Assembly: GCA_002431635.1 (NCBI GenBank)
Contig: DJGH01000065.1
Span: 3,165 to 36,804 of the forward strand
Length of the DNA stretch: 33,640 nt
Direction of reading: 5' to 3'
Source of the DNA: Petrotoga sp. UBA5851
Lineage (GTDB): Bacteria > Thermotogota > Thermotogae > Petrotogales > Petrotogaceae
Position 1 is the stretch's first letter, and each line of letters begins with the position of its first letter. The notes beneath the pieces are model-generated. The model ran no database searches. It saw only the letters and a program-made list of their open reading frames with translations, and was not told the DNA's origin. The translations under genes and the position numbers were made by a program. Positions 1 to 9,217 of this stretch are shown piece by piece.

Positions 1-12
1 GTGTCTCCCTAG

Positions 13-1529
<1,517 letters not shown>

Positions 1530-1636
1530 ATCCTGTCTTTCAGTTTCTTTCTTCTTCCTTTTGGTCTTTCTCTTCTTCCTCTATCCACTTTTCAATGAAC
1601 TGCTTTTTTTCGTTTCGTGCTTTTTTCGCGGCACGG
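1530..1636 (-). other. 16S rRNA leader region
   Basis: Transcribed leader between the promoter and the mature 5' end of 16S. It is purine-rich on the minus strand and begins with a small GTGC/GCAC inverted repeat. I see no clear boxA and no ribosome binding site. An open frame of 78 codons (1540-1776) crosses the leader and its promoter, but it is lysine/glutamate low-complexity and is best read as chance. Confidence 0.6.
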
Positions 1637-1642
1637 TTATAT

Positions 1643-1671
1643 ATCTTACCATCTCTCCCTTCCTTTGTCAA
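1643..1671 (-). promoter_or_regulatory. 16S rRNA operon promoter
   Basis: A near-consensus sigma-70 type promoter on the minus strand: -35 TTGACA (1666-1671), a 17-base spacer, and -10 TAAGAT (1643-1648). The DNA just upstream (about 1672-1700) is AT-rich and could act as an UP element. Transcription should begin near 1636, leaving a leader of about 107 nt before the mature 16S. The perfect -35 and ideal spacing fit a strongly expressed rRNA operon. Confidence 0.88.
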
Positions 1672-1810
1672 TTGCTTTTTAGTTAACTTAATCCTACTTG
1701 TAAGTGAATTAAGATGGTTTTTTTGAGTCTTTTTTTGCGGAAAATCTTTTCTGAAAAAGGGTTTTCTTTTTTTCAATGAAAAAGGTTTTTCTTTTTTTTC
1801 AATTTGGTTT

Positions 1811-1841
1811 AAAAAGATCCCATACTTTTATGTATGGGATC
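1811..1841 (-). terminator. Intrinsic terminator of the sugar/citrate-lyase-like operon
   Basis: A perfect 10-bp inverted repeat, GATCCCATAC (1816-1825) and GTATGGGATC (1832-1841), with a 6-base loop. On the minus strand it is followed by TTTTT. The stop codon of the ribokinase gene (1828-1830) lies inside the hairpin. It closes the long leftward operon before the rRNA promoter. Confidence 0.9.
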
Positions 1842-2751
1842 TGATAAGTTCTATTACTTCCTGGTCAGTCGGTATTGAACTCTGTGCACCTTTTCTTGTA
1901 ACTGAAATTGCAGATGCAGCAGATGCATAAACAAGACTTTCTTCTATGTTTTTACTTAATCCATACTTCACTGCGAAGGCTGCGTTAAAGATATCCCCAG
2001 CAGCCGTACTGTCAACTGCATTGACTTTAAAAGCAGGAGTAACTATTATCTTTCTGTCTTCTCCTATAAAAAGAGAGCCTTTGTTTCCCTGTTTAAGTAT
2101 AAGATTTTTGACTTGGGTATGTTCTTTGAACCACAAAGCTTTTTTTTCAATACTGCTTTCCACTGTTCCTCCGCAAAGATTATATAGATAATCAAATTCT
2201 GTTTCATTAGGTGTGAGAAAATCAATTCCATACAAACTATCTACTGCTGTACCTTCTTTGGGAGCAGGATCGTATACTATGGTTTTTCTATTCTTGCGGG
2301 CTTGTTCTATTGCTTTTTTTATTGATTCTTTTGGAATTTCATTTTGCACAAGCATAATTTCTATATTTTGACCATAACTATCCATAAATTTTTCTATTTT
2401 ATCCGGGGTGAGTTCTTCATTGGCTCCGGGAAATATTACTATTCGGTTCTCTCCTCCGGACTGTACCTCTATGAATGCTCTTCCTGTAAATCTTTCCGGC
2501 ACAGTCTCGGGGCCTTTTATGTTTAGAAGATCAAATCGTGTTTTTAAGTTTTCTGCATACTCATCTTCGCCCAAGCATGTGCAGAAATATACTTCTTTTT
2601 TAAGAAGAATTGCCGCAGCAACTGCTTGGTTTGCTCCTTTTCCGCCATCAAAATACTCAAGGGAAAGAGCACGCTGGGTTTCACCTGCTTGTGTAAAGTG
2701 TCTCACATTATAGGTCACATCTATATTCGTACTTCCTATTATCCCTATCAT
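1828..2751 (-). CDS. rbsK: Ribokinase (PfkB family)
   Basis: Cytoplasmic sugar kinase predicted to phosphorylate D-ribose at O5 with ATP, feeding the pentose phosphate pool. The 307-residue length is normal for RbsK. Visible motifs are the N-terminal GSTNIDV strand, the glycine-rich GGKGANQAVA signature, and the C-terminal anion-hole/base motif DSTAAGD, close to the DTTAAGD of E. coli RbsK, whose last Asp is the catalytic base. The frame also has a GTG nine bases upstream (2760), but the Shine-Dalgarno AAGGAG ends right against that GTG, while ATG at 2751 has good spacing. That Shine-Dalgarno overlaps the end of the upstream permease gene, so translation is probably coupled. It is the last gene of the LacI-controlled operon and points to ribose, or a close analogue, as one product of the pathway. 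Another PfkB sugar kinase is possible, but ribokinase fits best. Confidence 0.9.
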   Translation of the reverse strand: MIGIIGSTNIDVTYNVRHFTQAGETQRALSLEYFDGGKGANQAVAAAILLKKEVYFCTCLGEDEYAENLKTRFDLLNIKGPETVPERFTGRAFIEVQSGGENRIVIFPGANEELTPDKIEKFMDSYGQNIEIMLVQNEIPKESIKKAIEQARKNRKTIVYDPAPKEGTAVDSLYGIDFLTPNETEFDYLYNLCGGTVESSIEKKALWFKEHTQVKNLILKQGNKGSLFIGEDRKIIVTPAFKVNAVDSTAAGDIFNAAFAVKYGLSKNIEESLVYASAASAISVTRKGAQSSIPTDQEVIELIRSHT

Positions 2752-2756
2752 TTTTT

Positions 2757-3635
2757 TCACTCCTTGACTGCTCCGACAGTAACGTTATTAAAGTATTTTA
2801 AAAGCAACGGATACAATAAAAGGATAGGAATAACCGTTATTATTATTATTCCTGCCTGTAGTGATCTGAATGGAATGGCTGTGGCACCGGAAGAGTAATT
2901 AAGCAAAGTCTGTGTTCCGAAAAGCGCTCCTTTATCAGAATCTACTATGAACTGTCTCAAAAGCACCTGCAAAGGCCATTTATCAGGGTTGTTAATGTAT
3001 ATCAGCGGCTTGAAGTACTCATTCCATCTCAGTATCGCATAGAACAGTCCTATGGTTATTATTCCCGGTTTGGCAAGGGGAACGGCGATCTTCCATATCA
3101 TAGTGAAATGGCCCGCACCGTCTATTTCTGCTGCTTCATATATTGATTGGGGAACCGACTGGAAAACATTTTTTAAAAGCATAAGATAGTAAACATTGAT
3201 TGTTCCGGGCAGAATGACTGACCAATAAGAGTCTATGAGTCCGAGATTTTTTATAAGCATATAGTTAGGTATTAGTCCACCGTCAAAAAGCATTGGTATT
3301 ATAAGAAATATCATGTAAAGTTTTTTGCCGTAAAAATTTTTCCGTGAAAGCGCATATGCTGTAATTATAGTCAATACCATATTAAGAACTGTGCCCATAA
3401 CAGTTATATATATGCTACTGAAAAAAGCTTTATAAACCTGAGGGCTTGTAAAAAGAGCTTTATAAACATCAAAACTGAGTTTTTTGGGAATAATATCAAG
3501 CCCTGTCATATAAGCTATTTCTTTAGCATCGGTCAGGGAAACGGCCAGCAGGTTTACAAATGGATATATGGTTGTAATGGTGAGAAGAAGGAGTAGTACT
3601 GCATTAATTAGCTGAAAAATACTTTTTTTTGTCAT
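2757..3635 (-). CDS. ABC sugar importer permease, YtcP/LplC type
   Basis: Integral inner-membrane permease (about 292 residues) of a carbohydrate-uptake ABC importer of the CUT1 class. It has six predicted membrane helices, starting with a hydrophobic segment near residue 10-30, and the cytoplasmic EAA loop IYEAAEIDGAGHFTMIWKIA, which docks the ATPase. It resembles the B. subtilis YtcP/LplC family, which pairs with LplB-like permeases, and such a partner lies directly upstream. ATG at 3644 touches the AGGAGG ribosome site, so the ATG at 3635 (spacing 10) is preferred. No ATP-binding subunit is encoded in the window. CUT1 systems of this type often share a MsmX/UgpC-type ATPase encoded elsewhere. 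The transported compound is unknown; the neighbouring genes suggest a glycoside or glycoconjugate. Confidence 0.88.
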   Translation of the reverse strand: MTKKSIFQLINAVLLLLLTITTIYPFVNLLAVSLTDAKEIAYMTGLDIIPKKLSFDVYKALFTSPQVYKAFFSSIYITVMGTVLNMVLTIITAYALSRKNFYGKKLYMIFLIIPMLFDGGLIPNYMLIKNLGLIDSYWSVILPGTINVYYLMLLKNVFQSVPQSIYEAAEIDGAGHFTMIWKIAVPLAKPGIITIGLFYAILRWNEYFKPLIYINNPDKWPLQVLLRQFIVDSDKGALFGTQTLLNYSSGATAIPFRSLQAGIIIITVIPILLLYPLLLKYFNNVTVGAVKE

Positions 3636-3650
3636 CTTTTTCATCCCTCC

Positions 3651-4559
3651 TCAGTAAAGTCCGCCGGCATCGTTTTTCTTGGCTATCTTGTTTACAGTAA
3701 TGATGAGTATCATTCCTATTACTCCTTTAAAAAGTCCTACTGCTGTTGCGTAGCTGTAGTTCATGTTAAGAAGCCCTATCCTGTATGCATAGATATCTAT
3801 TATGTCAGCAACGCTTATAACAGAGTCATTCATCATATTAAATACTTGATCAAATCCTGCATTTAGGAAAAATCCGAGGTTAAGTATAAAAACTACTATC
3901 ATTGTTTTAAGTAGCTCAGGCAGAGTTATATATATATTGCGCTGCCAACGGTTTGCTCCGTCAATTTTGGCTGCTTCATAAAGAGTAGGATCAATATTTG
4001 AAAGCGCGGCAGTGTATAAAATAGAATCCCACCCGGCACTTCGCCAAAGCTCAGATACAACAAGTACTCCCCTGAAATGTTTGGTGGATGTCATAAAGGA
4101 AACCGAAGAACCACCAAAAGCTTTTATTATTTCATTTACCATTCCGTTTACCGGAGATAAAATCATAGTAAATATTCCGGCAATGACTACCCATGAAAGA
4201 AAATGTGGAATATAAACTACACTTTGAACATACTTTTTAAAGTATTTATTGTTTACTTCATTTATCAGTATCGCAAGGATCAGCGGCACGGGCATTCCTA
4301 TAAGCAGTTTTAACCCGGAGATTATAATAGTATTCATAAGCGCTTTATAAAACGCCGGGGATGTAAACAGCTCTTCAAAGTACGCAAGTCCTACCCACTG
4401 GTTCCCACCAAATATCCTATACTTTTCAAAAGCAAGCTTGACGCCATATATGGGAATGTAGTGGAATATTATAAAGTATGCGGTCGCCGGGATAAGAAGG
4501 TAGTAGTAGTACCTGTCCTTATAAATACGCTTGAGAATTTTATTGTTTGTATTGATCAT
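3651..4559 (-). CDS. ABC sugar importer permease, LplB type
   Basis: Inner-membrane permease of 302 residues, partner of the YtcP-type permease encoded next. About six hydrophobic segments are visible, beginning at YYYLLIPATAYFIIF near residue 18, and the EAA loop reads LYEAAKIDGANRWQRNIYIT. LplB-family permeases work with extracellular family 1 solute-binding proteins; that component is encoded upstream in the same operon at 10340-11737. The start is set by AAGGTG nine bases before ATG, within the last codons of the citF-like gene, so the two are probably translationally coupled. Substrate specificity cannot be read from the sequence. Confidence 0.88.
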   Translation of the reverse strand: MINTNNKILKRIYKDRYYYYLLIPATAYFIIFHYIPIYGVKLAFEKYRIFGGNQWVGLAYFEELFTSPAFYKALMNTIIISGLKLLIGMPVPLILAILINEVNNKYFKKYVQSVVYIPHFLSWVVIAGIFTMILSPVNGMVNEIIKAFGGSSVSFMTSTKHFRGVLVVSELWRSAGWDSILYTAALSNIDPTLYEAAKIDGANRWQRNIYITLPELLKTMIVVFILNLGFFLNAGFDQVFNMMNDSVISVADIIDIYAYRIGLLNMNYSYATAVGLFKGVIGMILIITVNKIAKKNDAGGLY

Positions 4560-4565
4560 CGCATA

Positions 4566-5993
4566 TCACACCTTCTTATATATATAATCCTGCACCTTTC
4601 CATCCGGAGTCTGTACTATTGCTGCAACTTTATCCGTAAACCGGACTGTACATGGTTCCGAAGTAAAAGAAATACATTTTTTATATAGATCTTCTATCTT
4701 GAGAACTTTTATTCCGTTGTCTGTAAGGTTTTTTATAATGTCCTGCCTGCTTTCTTTTACTGCGATTCCAAAATCTGTGACAAGGATATCTATATTTTCT
4801 CCCGGAGTAACCACTGTGGTTACTTTTTTTCTGATAACTCCGATCCTGTTTCTGAAAAGAGGTGCAGCAATTATGGTTATTTTGCTTGCCGCTGCCACAT
4901 CCTGATGGCCTCCTATGGCGCCTATTATACTTCCGTTAGATCCTGTCAGTACATTAACGTTCCAGTCTGTATCAATCTCTGTGGCACTGAGGACTGCAAT
5001 ATCAAGAAAGTTAACCGCTGAACTTCTGTTGAGTGGGTTAGCATATGTATTTACATCAATTTCGTGATGATTTTTATTGTTTCTTATAGAGTTACAGGCT
5101 TTCGGATCAAAGCTCTGTACATCCAGCAAAGACTCAAAAGTTCCATTATTGAGCATATCTATAAGATCCTGAGTTATACCTCCCAACCCAAATTTGAATT
5201 TTTTATCTCTTTCCTTCATATACCCGCTAAGATATCTGCCAACCTGTAAGGAGACCGAACCACTGCCCATTTGAATTCCTGATTGATCAAGCTCTATACC
5301 GCAGTTTATAATTGTTTTTGCAACGTCAGCGGCTATAACAGAATCTCTGGGATTGCTTCTTTCCTTGAGTGACCCTTCCTTTACTCCTGCTGTATTTCCT
5401 ATGGCAGGAACAATCATCACGGCATCAACATAAGATTGACTTATACTTATATCTCTTAGAATCCCCCGGGAAAGATAATCGGTTACTATAACTGTCTTTT
5501 TTGCATTCTGAGCCTCCCATACTCCATATCCCAACGATCCGAAAGCATTTGGTCCGTCAATTGCATTGGCATTTCCAAACATATCCGCAGCGGAGGCAGC
5601 AATAAATGCAATGTCAACCTTCAGTTCCCCATCGCTTACAGCACGGGCCCTGGAACCATGAGACCTGAATATTACAGGTTCCTGCATGCCTCCGTTTAAA
5701 GCCATAGCAGCAAGCTTTCCTTTTAAACCTGATGTCTGAATTCTGCTGACTGTTCCTTCACTTATCATATCAGCAATGAAATCGTGTGTATTCATAAGCG
5801 AAGTACATGCAAGAGTAATTCCTTTCACTCCGGTTTTCTGTATACTCTTAAGCACCTGAAACATAACTGCATCTCCTTCACGGAGATGATGGTGGAAAGA
5901 GATCGTCATACCATCATTAACCGGTATTTCCCTGAAAAGTTCTTCAAACGAATTAAAAACTTTATTCAACTTTATCACGTCCGTAAAGTCCAT
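4566..5993 (-). CDS. citF: Citrate lyase alpha subunit-like (CitF family)
   Basis: Matches CitF along its length. In citrate lyase this subunit is the acyl-carrier transferase that swaps acetyl for citryl on the carrier. Recognisable blocks are GMTISFHHHLREGD, TSGLKGKLA, FGNANAIDGPNAFGSLGYG, FALGGIT-like FGLGGITQDLIDML, LLDVQSFD, NVNVLTGSNGSIIGAIGGH and ILVTDFGIAV, all in the order found in E. coli CitF. At 475 residues it is about 30 shorter than the enterobacterial protein, mostly at the N-terminus. It overlaps the 3' end of the citE-like gene by 32 bases and has no clear ribosome site, so it probably depends on coupling. The gene order gamma-beta-alpha (citDEF) is the classical one, but the carrier subunit here lacks the modified serine, so the true substrate and mechanism may differ from citrate lyase. 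Confidence 0.88.
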   Translation of the reverse strand: MDFTDVIKLNKVFNSFEELFREIPVNDGMTISFHHHLREGDAVMFQVLKSIQKTGVKGITLACTSLMNTHDFIADMISEGTVSRIQTSGLKGKLAAMALNGGMQEPVIFRSHGSRARAVSDGELKVDIAFIAASAADMFGNANAIDGPNAFGSLGYGVWEAQNAKKTVIVTDYLSRGILRDISISQSYVDAVMIVPAIGNTAGVKEGSLKERSNPRDSVIAADVAKTIINCGIELDQSGIQMGSGSVSLQVGRYLSGYMKERDKKFKFGLGGITQDLIDMLNNGTFESLLDVQSFDPKACNSIRNNKNHHEIDVNTYANPLNRSSAVNFLDIAVLSATEIDTDWNVNVLTGSNGSIIGAIGGHQDVAAASKITIIAAPLFRNRIGVIRKKVTTVVTPGENIDILVTDFGIAVKESRQDIIKNLTDNGIKVLKIEDLYKKCISFTSEPCTVRFTDKVAAIVQTPDGKVQDYIYKKV

Positions 5994-6825
5994 ATATTCG
6001 CTGATATTTTTTCAGTACCGGAAGGTCAACCATGTTTCCTTCAAAACTGAATACTCCGGGACATCCAAGCTTTTTATATAATTCAATTACTCTGCGTGCC
6101 TGCCCAATCTCCTGATCAGAAGGCGAGAATGATTTATTTACAACTTCAATCTGGCCGGGATGAATCACTGATTTTCCGGTCATTCCAAATGACCTTGCAA
6201 TTTCACAGTCTTTTCTTAAACCTTCAGGGTCTTTGGTATCGGAAAAAACGCAATCAATGGCTATCTTCCCGTATGCCCTAGCTGTCAATGCCAGTGTTGA
6301 CCTGGCAAATGCCAGTTCATTTCCTTCTTTGGTTCGTTTAACTCCCATATCGTAAGTAAAGTCTTCGGCTCCGAACGCTACTCCTATAAGTCTTGTTGAA
6401 GCCTGGCAGATTTCTTTTATATTTATCACACCCAAAGCAGACTCTATGCTTACCATGAACTTTATTATGCCGCCAGGCAGACTCAGTTCGTTTTCTATTT
6501 CTGTAATGCTTTGATCTATATATACTATCTCTTGGGCTTTCTGAACCTTAGGAACCCTTATGCCGTAAATACATGTACCTGCAACAGCCCGAAGATCTCT
6601 CTGAAAGTGTTTGCTGTCAACGGAGTTTGTTCTAACAAAGACATCGGTTCCTGAAAAATCAAGCATTTTCAAGGCACATGATACTAAATTTCTGGCGCTA
6701 TCTTTTTCACTTTCTTCAACAGAATCTTCAAGATCAAGAACTATAGCATCGGCACCGTATATCATGGAGCTTTGGATCATAGAAGGAGTATTTCCGGGCA
6801 CATACATTATGCTACGCCAGAACAT
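5962..6825 (-). CDS. citE: Citrate lyase beta subunit-like (CitE, HpcH/HpaI aldolase family)
   Basis: TIM-barrel C-C lyase of the CitE family, about 287 residues. In citrate lyase it cleaves the citryl-thioester to oxaloacetate and acetyl-carrier; relatives act on citramalyl- or malyl-CoA. The sequence shows the N-terminal RSIMYVPGN strand, DAIVLDLEDSV, the metal-binding Glu in SIESALG and the GAEDFTYDMG block with its second acidic metal ligand. Near the end are KSVIHPGQI and the FEGNMVDLPV loop. The GAEDFTYDMG form is, by recall, closer to stand-alone CitE-like CoA lyases than to the E. coli AAFDYVMDMG. ATG at 6834 is flush against GGGAG, so ATG at 6825 (spacing 9) is chosen. It overlaps citD upstream and citF downstream, indicating one complex or pathway. 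Confidence 0.88.
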   Translation of the reverse strand: MFWRSIMYVPGNTPSMIQSSMIYGADAIVLDLEDSVEESEKDSARNLVSCALKMLDFSGTDVFVRTNSVDSKHFQRDLRAVAGTCIYGIRVPKVQKAQEIVYIDQSITEIENELSLPGGIIKFMVSIESALGVINIKEICQASTRLIGVAFGAEDFTYDMGVKRTKEGNELAFARSTLALTARAYGKIAIDCVFSDTKDPEGLRKDCEIARSFGMTGKSVIHPGQIEVVNKSFSPSDQEIGQARRVIELYKKLGCPGVFSFEGNMVDLPVLKKYQRIYGLYGRDKVE

Positions 6826-7096
6826 TTTTATCATCTCCCGTTTCTTCCAGTCTTTGCAGTGCTGTTATTAACCTTGCTTTTATGGCAAAGTCCAAAGCGC
6901 CGTAATCATCAACTGTTATTTCCATGCTTGTTTTCCCTGCCCTTGAAAGTTCTTCACGTACGGTTCTTTCTATTTCACGTGCATAAAGTTCTTTAACAGT
7001 ACTTTTTATATTTATCACAACCTCTTCAGTTTCAATCCTTGAAACAGTTATCAGCACATCACCTTTCTTTGTTCTTCCGCAGGAAGCAGATTTCAT
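6812..7096 (-). CDS. citD: Citrate lyase gamma subunit-like acyl carrier (CitD family) lacking the modified serine
   Basis: Small protein of 94 residues that lines up with CitD over most of its length: the GDVLITV strand, the INIKSTVKELY helix start, and VDDYGALDFAIKARLITAL, which mirrors VDDKGALDCILRARL of E. coli CitD. In true CitD the motif AGTLESGD carries Ser14, to which the phosphoribosyl-dephospho-CoA arm is attached. Here the same place reads CGRTKKGD (residues 6-13), with Lys11 at the serine position. The only nearby serines are Ser3 and Ser5, before the motif. The codon is unambiguous (AAA). No maturation genes (citC, citX, citG) occur in the window. The protein may act as a structural subunit while free CoA carries the acyl group, or use a different attachment. 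Family membership is fairly sure; the role is not. Confidence 0.82.
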   Translation of the reverse strand: MKSASCGRTKKGDVLITVSRIETEEVVINIKSTVKELYAREIERTVREELSRAGKTSMEITVDDYGALDFAIKARLITALQRLEETGDDKNVLA

Positions 7097-7098
7097 CT

Positions 7099-9192
7099 CT
7101 ATTCCTCCTTAAAAGAAAAATCCAAAATTTCAATTCTTGAGCCACAGTTTATACTGTACCCTACATGACCGTTAAGAATAGGATCTGAATCTAAGGTTTC
7201 AAATATCTGTTCGCCGTCAAGGAAAACTGTAATTTTATTAGCTTTTGCCCATACCTTAAACTCATAAGGCTTATGAATCTGTACAGCAAATGGCTTTTTA
7301 CACAGAATTTCTTTTGTCTTATTCTTTTTGAAAAGAACCAGCATATTATCCTCAAATCCAAAACCATAATGTATAAGATTACCGTTTACTCTGAAAAGAA
7401 GTTTAAAATCATTTCCGTATAAAAGTTTTACTTTGGTATTCAGTGTATAATCTTTCCAAAAATAATTACCTGTAAACATCTCTCCATGATCGGAACATAT
7501 CCCCTGAACATAAGCTCCATCAGTACTCCAGTAGCCACAATCCCATGTAAACTGAGTTATGGCTCCCCATTCATCACTTAATTTTGAGAAGTCTATAGCA
7601 TATGCCGCTTTTCCGCTTACTTTAAAATCATCTACATAAAAAATCCCATGATACTGATTACCACTTACATTGGACAGCTTAAAACCTATTTCCTCCACTG
7701 CTGTGTGGTTAATGTCGGGAATATCCAGTTCCATCCTTTCCCATTCTCCCTGTCTCAGAGTATACTTCTGTGTAGAGACATACTCTGTATTCCCGTCATA
7801 CTTTATGTACATACAGGCTTTTATCATTACATCCTGTGGTATCTCCTTTATTTTTAAGACACAAGATACCTTCTGACCAGGATACACTTTGGGAGAGAGT
7901 TGTGGTTTGTATCTCTCATCACTGAAATCGGATCTTCTGTAGAAAGGTTTTATAAAAAATTTCTGGGTAACGTTTTTCTCCATTGTAACGAGTACTGCTT
8001 TCAGCGATCTATTACCACTGTAAGCCTCTTCGTCTGTATTTATAAATGTAACTATGTTTTCGTTGTCAGATCTGAACCCGTGTGTAGATCCTGGTATTTC
8101 AAAGTCACAGCAGATCTCACCGTCGTATCCGGACATTTCATCTGGCTCTTTATTTGCTTTTGCTCCCAAAGCGGCGATATACTTTGCTGCACAGGGTATA
8201 TCCCATATATTGAGGCTTCCTATTACGCTTGAGGTTATGAAAAAGTCTTTTATAGGTTTTTTCCATTTTTCTTCTATACCTTGGATACCGTTCATTACTC
8301 CAAGTATAGTTCCTACATTTCCGGCATTGCAGTCTGTATCCCATCCGCACATTGTTGCAACAAGTACTCCTTTTGAAAAATTCCCTTTACTGTAAAGCAG
8401 TGAAAGGACTATTACCGCAGAATTAGGTATCACATGGACTACACCGGGATACTTCTTCTTATCGGAATATAGCGATTTTACATATAAGAAACACTTTCTC
8501 CAATCATCTGGATTATTTTTATAAAAATCAAGGACTTTTTCTATCATATCCCTGTACTCTGATCCTTTATCAAGAACATCAGAAACATCTTTTACAAGTT
8601 TTAGTATATCAGTTTCGTTGAAAGCATGACTTATACAGCCTGCAACAAACTGTGCACCGTCAAGCGCACTTGCATCATGGGAAACACTTGCCGAAATTCT
8701 CGCCATTTCACCGGCTTTTTTGTAGTCTGAAGGAAAAACTAACCCCCATGTGTCAACAAAAATTTGCCCGCCAATTTGCTGAGCGACTGTACTTCCATTT
8801 TTTTCGACGCTTCCGCTCTGTGGCGCAGAAATACCTTTTTTCAAATTATCAAAAGCTGTATGTTCCGTCGATATACCGTATCCTCCCCACCAGAACATTC
8901 CATGTCCTTCGGAGGTAACGTTAAGCCATGTATCAGCGCAGTCCTGCGCTGTCATGCGATCATTTTTTATGTAGCTCTCAACTGCCTGGATAAAAAACAT
9001 CGGTCCGTTGATATCATCGTCAGCTGCAAAGTTCTTATAGCTTTTTACATAGTCTGTTATTTCTCCATATGACTCCAGTATTCTCTCATACGTCCAAACA
9101 GATGGTTCAACCGGCGCTCCAAGCCTTACACCGATAATTTTCCCCAAAAGCCCGGCATATACTTTTTCAAGATACTTCTGGTCGAATTTCAT
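7099..9192 (-). CDS. ADP-ribosylglycohydrolase-family protein with C-terminal jelly-roll-like domains
   Basis: Cytoplasmic protein of 697 residues (no signal peptide). Residues about 1-340 are an ADP-ribosylglycohydrolase (DraG/ARH, COG1397) domain: the start AGLLGKIIGVRLGAPVE, acidic metal motif AADDD (56-60) and the second metal motif GWDTDCNAGN (283-292). The Asp of the usual LGDALG start is Lys18 here. Residues about 350-697 look like two beta-sandwich modules. The first ends near YHGIFYVDDFKVSG, a carbohydrate-binding-module-like ending. The second contains YTLNTKVKLLYGND and ends with HVGYSI, like concanavalin-type or DUF1080-type folds. Such modules suggest a sugar-containing small molecule rather than ADP-ribosylated protein. 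The frame runs back to a TTG at 9207, but ATG at 9192 follows GGAGGG at good spacing. The citD gene starts 2 bases after it. Confidence 0.85.
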   Translation of the reverse strand: MKFDQKYLEKVYAGLLGKIIGVRLGAPVEPSVWTYERILESYGEITDYVKSYKNFAADDDINGPMFFIQAVESYIKNDRMTAQDCADTWLNVTSEGHGMFWWGGYGISTEHTAFDNLKKGISAPQSGSVEKNGSTVAQQIGGQIFVDTWGLVFPSDYKKAGEMARISASVSHDASALDGAQFVAGCISHAFNETDILKLVKDVSDVLDKGSEYRDMIEKVLDFYKNNPDDWRKCFLYVKSLYSDKKKYPGVVHVIPNSAVIVLSLLYSKGNFSKGVLVATMCGWDTDCNAGNVGTILGVMNGIQGIEEKWKKPIKDFFITSSVIGSLNIWDIPCAAKYIAALGAKANKEPDEMSGYDGEICCDFEIPGSTHGFRSDNENIVTFINTDEEAYSGNRSLKAVLVTMEKNVTQKFFIKPFYRRSDFSDERYKPQLSPKVYPGQKVSCVLKIKEIPQDVMIKACMYIKYDGNTEYVSTQKYTLRQGEWERMELDIPDINHTAVEEIGFKLSNVSGNQYHGIFYVDDFKVSGKAAYAIDFSKLSDEWGAITQFTWDCGYWSTDGAYVQGICSDHGEMFTGNYFWKDYTLNTKVKLLYGNDFKLLFRVNGNLIHYGFGFEDNMLVLFKKNKTKEILCKKPFAVQIHKPYEFKVWAKANKITVFLDGEQIFETLDSDPILNGHVGYSINCGSRIEILDFSFKEE

Positions 9193-9217
9193 TTTCTCTC
9201 CCTCCAAACGGTTATTA

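Noticed and set aside
1..12. Possible tRNA or 23S after 16S
   Set aside because: Only twelve bases of spacer lie in the window; nothing can be called.
1540..1776. 78-codon minus-strand frame rich in Lys and Glu upstream of 16S
   Set aside because: It overlaps the rRNA promoter and leader, has low complexity and no ribosome site, and resembles no protein I know.
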